From Nonomuraea soli (GTDB lineage Bacteria > Actinomycetota > Actinomycetes > Streptosporangiales > Streptosporangiaceae), in NCBI RefSeq assembly GCF_013761175.1, contig NZ_JACDUR010000009.1:434001-498000 (forward strand): 64,000 nucleotides of DNA. The letters run 5' to 3'. Positions within the stretch are counted from its first letter, which is position 1; every line of letters begins with the position of its first letter. Of the stretch, positions 1 to 8,361 are shown piece after piece. The notes under the pieces were generated by a model, which had not been told where the DNA came from, made no database searches, and saw only the letters and a list, made by a program, of their open reading frames with translations. The translations under genes were made by a program, and so were the position numbers.

Positions 1-3000
1 CCGTCGCCGCCGACGGGGCCGAGTACTACCACTCGCCCGACCGCCAGTGGGTGCGCAGGACCCGGCCGGGCCACGCCCTGGAGCCCTTCCAGCCGCAGTG
101 GGCGCTCGGCCTCACCAAGGTCGACGCGCTCCTCTTCCAGGGTGACACCGTCCTGGTCGTCACCGGCGAGACCTACCGGCGCTGGGACGGGCGCGCGGAA
201 GGACCCATCCAGCTGAAGGACAACCACGACGGGCTGCCGCGCTCCGCCCCGGTCAGCGCGCCCTTCCGCCACGGCGACAACGTCTACTTCTTCGACAACG
301 ACGCCCACACCTACCTGTCCATCACGCCCAAGCCGAGACGGGGCAACAGTCCCCGTGAGTACGTGCAGAGCGACCCGTCGCCCATCAAGGCGCTCGGCGT
401 GGCCAGGACCGCGATCACCGACGAGGGCGTCGACGCCGCCTACGTCGCCGACGACGTGCTCTACCTGGCCAGGAACCAGGAGTACGTCGCCTACACGCTC
501 ACCGGCGGCCTGCCCGGCGCCCTGGCCGACCCCACCTACCCGCGGGCCATGGACCGCAGGATCCGGGCCGTCTTCCAGCGCTCCGGCCTGCGCTACGTCA
601 TCAGCGGCACCGACTACGCCGTGCTCGAAGCCGGCCAGAACCTGGGCTCGACGCTCGACTACTCCCCCGTCGCCGGCAACTGGGGCGGCCTGCCCGCCGG
701 CTGGGAGACGGGCATGGACGGCGTACTCGACGCCGGCGACCTCTACCTGTTCACGGGCGCCAAGTACGTCACCTACACCGCCGGGACATTCCAGCGGCCC
801 TACGAGATCGCCGCGCTGCCGCACGAGGTCATCAGGCTCACCTCCAGCACCGCCTACAAGCTGAACAAGACGCTGCTGGAAGGAGGGGTGCCCGCGCTGC
901 TCTCGCCGTCCATCCAGGAACTCGACGAGCTGCCGGCCTTCAGCACGAGCGACTCCGACCCCACCACGATCAAGGTCACCGCCTCGGCCGCGGAACAGGG
1001 CGTGCCGACCAGCTCGCACCTCGACTTCAACAGCGGCAACGGCATCTACTACTGGGAGGTCTTCTTCCACGCGCCCACGCTCATCGCCCAGGCGCTCAAC
1101 ACCGCCCAGCGGTTCGACGACGCCAGGACCTGGTACGAATACGTCTTCGACCCCACCCAGCCGCGATACTGGCGTTTCCTGCCCTTCCTCGCCGTCGACG
1201 TCGAGGCGCTGATCCAGTCGTGCCGCGACGACCTGGCGGCGCTCGGCACCTCGATCGACGGGCTCGGCGAGATCCTGGCCAAGGTGGAGCCGATGGCTCC
1301 GGCCTTCCAGCACCACCGCGAGCTCACCGAAGCCGAGAAGACCTACCTGGCCTCGCTTCCCCCCAAGATCGACAGGCTGGCCGTTCCGGCCGAGGCGCAG
1401 GCGGGGCTGGGCGAACGGCTCGCGATGCTCGGCCGACTGCGATACCAGTACTCCCTCATGGGCGACCGGGGTGCGCTGCTCAAGGCCTACGCGGACGATC
1501 CCTTCGACCCGCACACCATCGCCGAACTGCGCCCCGGCGCCTACCGGCGCGCCGTCGTCATGGCCTACGTCGACAACCTGCTCGACTGGGGCGACCTGCT
1601 CTTCCGGCAGTACACCGCCGAGAGCGTCGACGAGGCCAGGATGTTGTACGTCTTCGCCTACGACCTGCTCGGCGAGCGCCCGCCCGAGGACCTCGGCACC
1701 CGTCCGGCCACGGAGGCGCTCACCTACGAGCAGATCCGCGCCCTGCCCCCGGCCAAGGGGCTGCCGCCCGAGCTGGTGAAGGGCACCGGCCAGGTGCACG
1801 CCAGCGTCGCCGGGCCGTACTTCCACGTGCCCGCCAACGGCGTGTTCCTGGAGTACTGGGACCGGGTCGAGGACCGGCTGCGCAAGATCAGGGCGACGCT
1901 CGACATCATGGGCGTCAGCCGTCCGCTGCCGCTGTTCGAGCCGCCCATCGACGTGATGGCGCTCGTGCGCGGCGTGGCGGGCGGAGCCTCGCTCGACCAG
2001 ATCGCCGCCGCGGCGGCCGTACCGGTGCCGCACCACCGCTTCTCCTTCACCTTCCGCAAGGCGCAGGAGCTGGTCGACAAGCTGCGGCAGTTCGGCGGCG
2101 ACCTGCTCAGCGTGCTGGAGCGGCGCGACTCCGAGGAGCTGACGCTGCTCAACCAGCGGCACGAGGGCACGATCCTGGCCCTCACCCGCGCCGTGCGCGA
2201 GGCGGAGGTGGAGATCGCCGCGTCGAACCTGCGCGAGACGCGCGTCAGCGAGCAGGGCGCCCTGGAGCGGGTCAGCCACTACGAGCACCTCATCGACGAG
2301 GGGCTGCTGCCGCTGGAGGAGGCGCAGCTCGCCATGATGTCGACGGCGGTCGTCGCGCACGCCGTCGCCACCGCCTTCCAGACCGGCGCGGCCATCTCCT
2401 CCGGCCTGCCCGACATCATGGTCGGCCTGTTCATCACCGGCACCAAGATGGGCGGCCAGCAGGTGGGCGAGGCCCTCGGCCACGGCGGCGAGGCCTCCTC
2501 CACGCTCGCAGAAGGGCTCAACGTCATCGGCGAACTACTCGGCATCCGCGCCGGCCAGGAGCGCATGGCCCAGGACTGGACCTTCCAGCTCGCCCAGGCC
2601 CGCAACGACGTGCAGCAGATCGGCCACCAGATCAGGGCATCCGAGCTACGGCTGAAGGTCGCCCAGCGCGAGCTGGAGATCCTCGACCAGCAGATCGCCA
2701 ACCTCGAAGCGGTCGGCGCCTTCATGACCGGCAAGTTCACCAACCTCCAGCTCTACCAGTGGATGGCAGGACGGCTGTCCGGGCTCTACTTCCAGGCCTA
2801 CTCCATGGCCTACGAGATGGCCCGCTCCGCCGAGCGTGCCTACCAGTACGAGCGCGGCACCACCGACGGCCACATCCAGCCGCTCTACTGGGAGAGCCGG
2901 CGCAACGGCCTGCTCGCCGCCGACAGTCTCGGACTCGACCTCGAACGGCTCGGCAAGGCCTGGCTGGAGACCGACCGCCGCGGCCTGGAGATCACCAGGA

Positions 3001-3860
3001 AGGTGTCGCTGCTGGCCCTCGACCCGCTCGCCGCACTCAACCTGCGCACCGGCGGGCGCTGCGAGTTCGCCCTCACCGAATCCCTCTTCGACCGCGACTT
3101 CCCCGGCCACTACCGGCGCCGCATCAAGACCGTCTCCGTCGACTTCACCGGACCGGACGGCAAGCTCGGCCTCAACGCCGTGCTGACCCAGCTCGACAGC
3201 AAAACCGTGCTCGAGGCCGACCCCAAGGCCGTCAAGTACCTGCTCGATCCCAAGGGCCCCATGCCCGCCACCCTGCGCGCCGACTGGCGCGGCGGCCAGC
3301 AGATCACCCTGTCGCACCTGGAGGAGTACAAGGAGAACAACGGGCTGTTCGACCTGCGCTACGACGACGACCGCTACCTGCCCTTCGAGGGCACCGGCGC
3401 CGTCTCCCGCTGGCGCCTCGAACTGCCCTCCGGCGGCGCCGCCCAGCTGACGGACGTCACCGTCACCGTCAAGTACACCGCCGAGCAGGGCGGCGACCTG
3501 TTCGCCGGCGCGGTCAAGGGCATGCTCAAGCCGTACGCCACGGCCCGCTACTGCGATGTCGCGGCCGAGTTCCCCGAGGAGTGGACGGCGTTCGCCGAGA
3601 GCGAGGACGGCATCCTGACGCTGCCCCTCACAGCCGACCTGTTCCCGGGCATCGTCGGGCGGGCGGTCACCGGGGTGTACGCGCTCTACACGGGAGGCTC
3701 CGGACGCTTCCTCCTGCACGGAGAGGCCCGCCTGGCCCTCGCCGAGGGCAAACTCCTGCCCACGCCGGGGCTGGCGGCGGGCACGTGGGACCTGGTCTAC
3801 GAAGGGGACAGGTCGACGCTTGAGGGGGTGAAGCTCATCCTGTCGTACCGGGCCCGCTGA
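1..3860 (+). CDS. TcA-like toxin-complex subunit (5' partial)
   Basis: The frame is open to the first base of the window, so the N-terminus lies upstream; about 1285 residues are visible. TcA proteins form the pentameric injection channel of ABC (Tc) toxins and dock a TcB-TcC cocoon. Numbering from the GTG at 51: hemopexin-like repeats over residues 15-270 (blades such as DAAYVADDVLYLARNQEYVAY). Then the TcA-type motif YYWEVFFHAPTLIAQALNT with YVFDPTQPRYWRF near 340-375. A long helical region at about 670-960 contains a hydrophobic Gly/Ala-rich stretch (790-830) fitting the pore helices. A C-terminal beta domain holds the hallmark SLFDRDFPGHYRRRIKTVSV near 1015-1035, the TcA/TcB-binding region. 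No TcB or TcC gene follows; a terminator and a methyltransferase do. Family assignment is confident from motifs; toxicity and target are not shown. Confidence 0.8.
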   Translation, partial: VAADGAEYYHSPDRQWVRRTRPGHALEPFQPQWALGLTKVDALLFQGDTVLVVTGETYRRWDGRAEGPIQLKDNHDGLPRSAPVSAPFRHGDNVYFFDNDAHTYLSITPKPRRGNSPREYVQSDPSPIKALGVARTAITDEGVDAAYVADDVLYLARNQEYVAYTLTGGLPGALADPTYPRAMDRRIRAVFQRSGLRYVISGTDYAVLEAGQNLGSTLDYSPVAGNWGGLPAGWETGMDGVLDAGDLYLFTGAKYVTYTAGTFQRPYEIAALPHEVIRLTSSTAYKLNKTLLEGGVPALLSPSIQELDELPAFSTSDSDPTTIKVTASAAEQGVPTSSHLDFNSGNGIYYWEVFFHAPTLIAQALNTAQRFDDARTWYEYVFDPTQPRYWRFLPFLAVDVEALIQSCRDDLAALGTSIDGLGEILAKVEPMAPAFQHHRELTEAEKTYLASLPPKIDRLAVPAEAQAGLGERLAMLGRLRYQYSLMGDRGALLKAYADDPFDPHTIAELRPGAYRRAVVMAYVDNLLDWGDLLFRQYTAESVDEARMLYVFAYDLLGERPPEDLGTRPATEALTYEQIRALPPAKGLPPELVKGTGQVHASVAGPYFHVPANGVFLEYWDRVEDRLRKIRATLDIMGVSRPLPLFEPPIDVMALVRGVAGGASLDQIAAAAAVPVPHHRFSFTFRKAQELVDKLRQFGGDLLSVLERRDSEELTLLNQRHEGTILALTRAVREAEVEIAASNLRETRVSEQGALERVSHYEHLIDEGLLPLEEAQLAMMSTAVVAHAVATAFQTGAAISSGLPDIMVGLFITGTKMGGQQVGEALGHGGEASSTLAEGLNVIGELLGIRAGQERMAQDWTFQLAQARNDVQQIGHQIRASELRLKVAQRELEILDQQIANLEAVGAFMTGKFTNLQLYQWMAGRLSGLYFQAYSMAYEMARSAERAYQYERGTTDGHIQPLYWESRRNGLLAADSLGLDLERLGKAWLETDRRGLEITRKVSLLALDPLAALNLRTGGRCEFALTESLFDRDFPGHYRRRIKTVSVDFTGPDGKLGLNAVLTQLDSKTVLEADPKAVKYLLDPKGPMPATLRADWRGGQQITLSHLEEYKENNGLFDLRYDDDRYLPFEGTGAVSRWRLELPSGGAAQLTDVTVTVKYTAEQGGDLFAGAVKGMLKPYATARYCDVAAEFPEEWTAFAESEDGILTLPLTADLFPGIVGRAVTGVYALYTGGSGRFLLHGEARLALAEGKLLPTPGLAAGTWDLVYEGDRSTLEGVKLILSYRAR

Positions 3861-3870
3861 GGCTTGGCAC

Positions 3871-3913
3871 GAACGGGGAGGCCGGGCGTACGGCAAGCCC
3901 GGCCTTCCCGTTC
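3871..3913 (+). terminator. Terminator after TcA-like gene
   Basis: A 17-bp stem (3871-3887 with 3897-3913, one G.T pair) with a 9-nt loop lies 11 bases after the TcA-like stop codon. It has no long T-tract, as is common in actinobacteria. It probably isolates the toxin gene from the methyltransferase downstream. Confidence 0.7.
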
Positions 3914-4100
3914 GCCTGGGGATCTAACGAGATCGGTGTGTGACGCCTGAGGCGCAGGTCGAGCACGACCGAGCGTGCCAGGTCCACTCGCCGGCCTGGC
4001 GTTCCAGCATGATCACTCCTGGCGGTGGCCGTCGGGGCGCTTCAGGCGCATTCTGTGAAGTACGCAGCGTATGGGAGTTCCGGTCGGCGAGGAGGAAGGC

Positions 4101-4946
4101 ATGGAGAGCGCGCCGAGCAGGACGGCGATGTTCGCGGCCGTGTCCCGTGGTCTGTTCCGCCTGGAGACGGCCTCGCCGTGGGTCCTGGACGATGCGCTGG
4201 CCCTGGTGCTTGTCGGCCCGGTGTGGCGGGAGCTGCGAGACCGGTTCGATCCGCTGTTCCCCGGCCCGGTCCGTCGTGAGTCGCGCACGGCTGTCTGCAC
4301 CCGCGGCCGGTACGCCGAGGACCGGCTGGCCGCCGGCGCCTTCACGCAGTACGTGATTCTTGGCGCCGGGCTCGACTCCTTCGCGTGGCGGCGGCCGGAT
4401 CTGCTCGGCTCGCTGACGGTGTTCGAGGTCGATCATCCCGCTTCCCAGGCCTGGAAGCTGGAGCGGGTCGGGGAGCTGGGCCTGCCGCTCGGCGGCTCGC
4501 AGGTGTTCGTGCCGGTCGATTTCGAGGTGGAACCGGTTCGGGATGTCCTGGACGCGGCCGGGTTCGACTGGGCGCGGCCGGCGATGTTCTGCTGGACGGG
4601 CGTCGCTCCCTATCTGACGGCGCAGGCGATCGAGTCGACGTTGCGCACGATCGCGGCGGCTGCTCCCGGCTCGGAGGTGGTCTTCTCCTACCGGGCAGAG
4701 GACCGGGTGCTGGACGAGGTGGGGGCGGAGTTCGCCCGGATCTACACGCCGATCGCGGCTGCCGCCGGCGAGCCTCTTCAGCCCGGCTGGCCAGTGATCG
4801 AGATCGAGAGGCTGATCAGCCGGTGCGGGCTGAAGGTCGTGGACCATCCCACACGTGCGGACCTCGAGCAGCGGTACTTCGCCGGCCGTACGGACGGTCT
4901 GCGGCCCTACACCTTCGAGACCCTGGTGGCCGCGCGGGTCACCTGA
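4101..4946 (+). CDS. TIGR00027-type class I SAM-dependent methyltransferase
   Basis: 281 residues from the ATG at 4101, chosen because a strong Shine-Dalgarno (AGGAGGAAGG) ends 2-5 nt before it; an in-frame ATG at 4071 lacks one. The SAM-binding glycine motif VILGAGLDSFAWR is followed by the acidic strand VFEVDHP, the pattern of the actinobacterial TIGR00027/leucine carboxyl methyltransferase-like family. N-terminal residues SRTAMFAAVSRGLFRLE fit the usual start of the family. Substrate is unknown; members typically act on small molecules. It stands alone between a terminator and a tRNA, with no pathway partners. Confidence 0.8.
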   Translation: MESAPSRTAMFAAVSRGLFRLETASPWVLDDALALVLVGPVWRELRDRFDPLFPGPVRRESRTAVCTRGRYAEDRLAAGAFTQYVILGAGLDSFAWRRPDLLGSLTVFEVDHPASQAWKLERVGELGLPLGGSQVFVPVDFEVEPVRDVLDAAGFDWARPAMFCWTGVAPYLTAQAIESTLRTIAAAAPGSEVVFSYRAEDRVLDEVGAEFARIYTPIAAAAGEPLQPGWPVIEIERLISRCGLKVVDHPTRADLEQRYFAGRTDGLRPYTFETLVAARVT

Positions 4947-5022
4947 GCGATAGCGGCGCCACAGCCTCCGCAAAGCGCCTCCTGGCACTGTCCACTCGTG
5001 TCGGACCGGAGAGGAGGAGATC

Positions 5023-5070
5023 ATGAATCGCGACTTCGACTGGAGCGCCCCCGAGCACGAGTGGCTGTGA
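5023..5070 (+). CDS. Candidate 15-codon micro-ORF with consensus RBS
   Basis: ATG at 5023 is preceded by the very strong Shine-Dalgarno GAGAGGAGGAGA (5009-5020) and followed by 15 codons (MNRDFDWSAPEHEWL) and TGA. No homologue is recognised. It may be a real small peptide, a leader, or the remnant of a longer gene. It sits in a 257-nt gap between the methyltransferase and tRNA-Ala; the rest of the gap holds only the tRNA terminator hairpin. Confidence 0.35.
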   Translation: MNRDFDWSAPEHEWL

Positions 5071-5150
5071 CCTGAAAGCGGCGGCACCGCAGGGTGCCGC
5101 CGCACGCCTGCGAGCGCTTCGCCCCACCGCCAGCGTCGGCCGAAACGACG

Positions 5151-5185
5151 AACGCCCGGCCCCGAGCGAGCTCGGACCGGGCGTT
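5151..5185 (-). terminator. Terminator of tRNA-Ala (first copy)
   Basis: Arms AACGCCCGG...CCGAGC (5151-5167) and GCTCGG-A-CCGGGCGTT (5170-5185) pair as a 15-bp stem with a small bulge, about 20 nt beyond the tRNA 3' end on the minus strand. The U-tract is poor. Confidence 0.55.
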
Positions 5186-5203
5186 TCGCGTGGTCAGACG
5201 ATG

Positions 5204-5276
5204 TGGAGCTAAGGAGATTCGAACTCCTGACCCCCTCCATGCCATGGAGGTGCGCTACCAGCTGCGCTATAGCCCC
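5204..5276 (-). tRNA. tRNA-Ala (anticodon GGC)
   Basis: On the minus strand 73 nt fold as a cloverleaf: acceptor GGGGCTA with TAGCTCC including the G3.U70 alanine identity pair, anticodon arm CCTCC-ATGGCAT-GGAGG with anticodon GGC, T-loop GTTCGAATC, discriminator A. CCA is not encoded. It differs at several positions from the second tRNA-Ala(GGC) at 32237-32309. Only 26 bases separate its 5' end from the start of the divergent sigma-factor gene. Confidence 0.95.
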
Positions 5277-5302
5277 TTGCCTTCGCCGATAGTCTAGCGG
5301 AT

Positions 5303-6202
5303 GTGGCGCCCTCTACGACCGAGATCTTCTCAGCACATCGCAGCATCCTCATGGCGGTGGCCTACCGCATCCTCGGGAGCGTCGCCGACGCCGAGGACGT
5401 CACGCAGGAGGCCTGGCTGCGCTGGGCCGATGTCGATCACGACGAGGTCGAGGATCCGAAGGCGTACCTGATCCGCATCGTCTCCCGCCTGGCCATCGAC
5501 AAGCTTCGCTGGGCCAAGACGCGCCGCGAGTCGTACGTGGGCCCGTGGTTGCCCGAGCCGATCAGTATCGAGCCCGACGCGGCCGAGCATGCCGAGCTCA
5601 AGGACTCGGTCGAGCTGGCGCTGCTGGTGGTGCTGGAGAAGTTGTCGCCGCTGGAGCGCGCGGTGTTCGTGCTCAGGGAGGCGTTCGAGCTGCCGTTCGC
5701 GGAGATCGCGGAGGTGATCGGGCGCAGCGAGGCGGCGACGAGGCAGCTGGGCAAGCGGGCGCGCGAGCACGTGCAGGAGGGCCGGGCGCGTTTCGACGTC
5801 GACCGGGAGCGGCGGCGCGAGATCACGCAGAGTTTCCTGACCGCCTCGGTGCAGGGCGATCTGAGCGGCCTGCTCAGCCTGCTGTCGGCCGACATCACGC
5901 TGGTCAGCGACGGTGGCGGCAAGGCGCGTTCGCCGCTGCGGGTGCTGGTCGGCGCGGCGAGTGTGGGGCGTTTCCTCACGAGCACCACCACGCCGGAAGG
6001 CATCGACAAGTTCATGGCCTCGATCGGCGTGGAGGACTACCGCGACCTGTCGTACGGCGTCGCGGAGGTCAACGGCGCGCCGGCGATCGTGGGCCGCGCG
6101 GGCGGGCGGGTGATCACGGTGATCTCGCTGGTCGTGGTCGACGGCCGGGTGGAGACGGTCTACCTGATCGCCAATCCCGAGAAGCTGGCGGCGCTCAGCT
6201 GA
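5303..6202 (+). CDS. sigJ: ECF41-family RNA polymerase sigma factor (SigJ-like)
   Basis: 299 residues. Sigma-70 region 2 (about 10-75, DAEDVTQEAWLRW) and region 4 (about 105-160, LSPLERAVFVLREAFELPF) are followed by a SnoaL-like C-terminal domain. ECF41 hallmarks are all present: WLPEP linker (82-86), DGGGK (203-207) and NPEKL (291-295). In this family the C-terminal domain modulates activity in place of an anti-sigma factor. The usual ECF41 partner (a carboxymuconolactone decarboxylase or oxidoreductase) is not adjacent. The start is GTG 5303; a TAGTCT box at 5290-5295 ends 7 nt upstream, so the mRNA may be leaderless. The 3' end overlaps the convergent AlaX-like gene by 8 nt. Confidence 0.92.
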   Translation: MAPSTTEIFSAHRSILMAVAYRILGSVADAEDVTQEAWLRWADVDHDEVEDPKAYLIRIVSRLAIDKLRWAKTRRESYVGPWLPEPISIEPDAAEHAELKDSVELALLVVLEKLSPLERAVFVLREAFELPFAEIAEVIGRSEAATRQLGKRAREHVQEGRARFDVDRERRREITQSFLTASVQGDLSGLLSLLSADITLVSDGGGKARSPLRVLVGAASVGRFLTSTTTPEGIDKFMASIGVEDYRDLSYGVAEVNGAPAIVGRAGGRVITVISLVVVDGRVETVYLIANPEKLAALS

Positions 6203-7019
6203 GGCGGCTGCCCGAGGTCATCTTCAGGTAGTCGTCGCCCAGTTCGAGGGTGACGGCCAGCGGGCCGAGGGCGGAGGTGCGGGTGACGTGGGTGCCGCCG
6301 CACGGGATCCAGGCCTCGCCGTCGGGCAGGGCGCAGTGCCAGGTACGGCGGGCGGTCAGTTCGGGGCCCGGCACGTCGATCCAGACCGGGGCGTCGGCGG
6401 CGACCCAGCGCGCGAGGATGGCGTTGACCTCTTGTTCGGCGGCGGCCACGTCAAGCCCTTCGGCGGTGAAGCCTTTCTTGCGCAGTGACTTGCCCAGCCG
6501 GTAGACGTCGACGGCGCCGTGTTCGACGATCGACGACGAGGTGATCGCCTGCTGGTCGAAGTCGGGGTGGCCGAGCGCGTCGTGGGCGGTCTCCTTGCGC
6601 CATTGCGGGGCCAGCGCCATGTTGAGCGCGAGGGCGGCGAGGTGGCAGCCGGTGTGCCCGGCGGACAGGGCGGCGCGGTAGGCGCCGTCGACCTCGAGCT
6701 CGACTTCGCGGCCTTCCTCGATGGGCGCGTCGATGACGTGGACGACGAGCCACTCCCATCCGTCGCTGCCTCGCCGTACCGGGATGTCGGATCCGAGGAG
6801 GATCTCGCCGTCCGACTGCGCCCCCGTGACGCAGTCGGAGAGCGCGCGGCCGTCGAGGGTGCCGCGGTCGGCGGGCTGGTCGGCCCAGGTGTGGTCGAGC
6901 GGGTGGAAGGGCGTCTCGGCGACCACGACCCCGAAGGCCTGCCCGACGGGGACGGTTCCGACGACTTGTGAGCGGCCGGTCAACGCCCCGTCGGGGAAGG
7001 TGACAGATGTGGACTTCAT
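6195..7019 (-). CDS. AlaX-like alanyl-tRNA editing protein (SAD domain)
   Basis: 274 residues related to the editing domain of alanyl-tRNA synthetase, which hydrolyses mischarged Ser- or Gly-tRNA(Ala) in trans. N-terminal part TPFHPLDHTWADQPADRG matches the beta-barrel region. Zinc ligands: H122 and H126 in HTGCH (families usually show HTxxH), and C240 and H244 in CGGTHV. Its ATG overlaps the TGA of the upstream MFS gene (ATGA, 7016-7019), so the two are translationally coupled. Transport plus editing suggests it could act on a metabolite or amino acid analogue rather than on normal quality control; that is inference. A tRNA-Ala gene lies about 1 kb away. Confidence 0.8.
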   Translation of the reverse strand: MKSTSVTFPDGALTGRSQVVGTVPVGQAFGVVVAETPFHPLDHTWADQPADRGTLDGRALSDCVTGAQSDGEILLGSDIPVRRGSDGWEWLVVHVIDAPIEEGREVELEVDGAYRAALSAGHTGCHLAALALNMALAPQWRKETAHDALGHPDFDQQAITSSSIVEHGAVDVYRLGKSLRKKGFTAEGLDVAAAEQEVNAILARWVAADAPVWIDVPGPELTARRTWHCALPDGEAWIPCGGTHVTRTSALGPLAVTLELGDDYLKMTSGSRLS

Positions 7020-8236
7020 ACGGAAATCTTCGCAGGCTCGTCCTCGAGGAACCGGTTACGACCCGCGTAGAGGCCGGTCACCAGCTGGATCGCGAGGACA
7101 GCGAAGATCATCAGGTAGGGCACCGTCCAGCCGCCGGTGGCCTTGTAGATGAGGCCGACGACGAGCGGACCGAAGCCGGCGATGAGGTAGCCGGCGCTCT
7201 GGCCGAAGGCCGACAGGGCGGCGGTGTGCTCGGCGGTGCGGGTCCGCAGGGCGAGCATGGTCAGCGCCAGCGGGAAGGATCCCATGCCGACGCCGATGAA
7301 GATCGTCCAGATCCACGACGGCGCGATCCAGAGCCCGGCGAAGCCGATCACGTAGAAGGCGACCAGGCCGACGATGACGGGCCGCTGGTCGGTGAAGCGG
7401 GTGGCCAGCGCGGGGATCACCAGCGAGATCGGGATGCTGAGGGCGGTGAAGACGCCCAGCACCAGGCCGGCCTGCGAGGTGGTGTATCCGGCGTCGGTGA
7501 GGATGGTGGGCAGCCAGCCGAACATGATGTAGGCGATCATCGACTGGGTGCCGAAGTAGACCGCGACCGACCAGGCGAGCTTGCTGCCGAGCAGGGAGCG
7601 CAGCCCGCCGCTGACGGCGCTGGGCGCGGCGACCTCGGCGCGGGGGCGGCGGACCAGGGCGAGCCACGGGATGGCGGCGATCACGGCCAGCACGGCCCAC
7701 ACGCCCAGGGCGATGTGCCAGTCGCCTCCCGCGGCCCGCTCGATGGGCACGGTCGCGGCGGCGGCGAGCATGGTGCCGACGGCCAGCGCGGTGGTGTAGA
7801 CGGTGGTCATGACACCGGCACGGCCGGGGAAGTGGCGCTTGATCAGCGTGGGGATGAGCACGTTGCCGATCGCGCCGCCGGAGAGCGCCACGGCGCTGCT
7901 GAGCAGGAAGACCGGGGCGTTGCCCACCATCGCGCGCACCAGCAGGCCCGCGCCCAGCAGCACGAGGGCGGACAGCAGCAGGCGGTGCTCGCCGAATCGG
8001 CGCGCGAGCGACGGCGTGGCCGCACCCACGAAGGCGAAGGCCAGGACGGGCAGGGTGGTCAGCAGCCCGGTGCCGACACTCGACATGCCGAGGCCGGCGG
8101 CCAGCTGGTCCAGCAGGGGGCCGACGCTGGTGACGGCGGTGCGCAGGTTCAGGGCTGCCAGGATGATCCCCAGCACGAGCAGCCAGGCCAGCGATCCGGA
8201 ACCGCTTCTCACCCTGGTTTCGGTGGCGACGCTCAT
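7016..8236 (-). CDS. MFS transporter, CynX/NimT family
   Basis: 406 residues from ATG 8236 (MSVATET), preferred over ATG 8257 because GGAGG lies 10 nt before it and would be inside the longer version. About 12 hydrophobic segments; conserved first-helix motif LAALNLRTAVTSVGPLL is typical of the cyanate/nitroimidazole (CynX-NimT-YeaN) branch of the major facilitator superfamily. Substrate unknown, probably a small anion or amino-acid-like compound. First gene of a two-gene operon with the AlaX-like protein. Confidence 0.85.
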   Translation of the reverse strand: MSVATETRVRSGSGSLAWLLVLGIILAALNLRTAVTSVGPLLDQLAAGLGMSSVGTGLLTTLPVLAFAFVGAATPSLARRFGEHRLLLSALVLLGAGLLVRAMVGNAPVFLLSSAVALSGGAIGNVLIPTLIKRHFPGRAGVMTTVYTTALAVGTMLAAAATVPIERAAGGDWHIALGVWAVLAVIAAIPWLALVRRPRAEVAAPSAVSGGLRSLLGSKLAWSVAVYFGTQSMIAYIMFGWLPTILTDAGYTTSQAGLVLGVFTALSIPISLVIPALATRFTDQRPVIVGLVAFYVIGFAGLWIAPSWIWTIFIGVGMGSFPLALTMLALRTRTAEHTAALSAFGQSAGYLIAGFGPLVVGLIYKATGGWTVPYLMIFAVLAIQLVTGLYAGRNRFLEDEPAKISV

Positions 8237-8251
8237 GCCGAAAAGACCTCC

Positions 8252-8274
8252 ATTCATCCCATGATTCGATGAAT
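8252..8274 (-). promoter_or_regulatory. Inverted repeat upstream of the MFS gene
   Basis: Arms ATTCATC (8252-8258) and GATGAAT (8268-8274) separated by 9 nt lie 16-38 nt upstream of the chosen MFS start codon. Position and AT-rich arms fit an operator for an unlinked regulator; no regulator gene is adjacent, so this is only suggestive. Confidence 0.3.
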
Positions 8275-8319
8275 AGAGTAACAGGACCGAAATAGGGGTT
8301 TATTCCTGGCTAACGTAAC

Positions 8320-8352
8320 GAAGCCCCCTCCCGGATGGCGGAAGGGGGCTTC
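8320..8352 (-). terminator. Terminator after the SRPBCC gene
   Basis: GAAGCCCCCT (8320-8329) pairs with AGGGGGCTTC (8343-8352), 10 perfect pairs, just past the stop of the minus-strand SRPBCC gene. Confidence 0.6.
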
Positions 8353-8361
8353 GGCGTCCCG

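Noticed and set aside
1220..3823. 867-codon plus-strand frame inside the TcA-like gene
   Set aside because: Arg/Ala/Gly/Pro-rich translation typical of a shifted GC-rich frame; the TcA frame has family motifs throughout.
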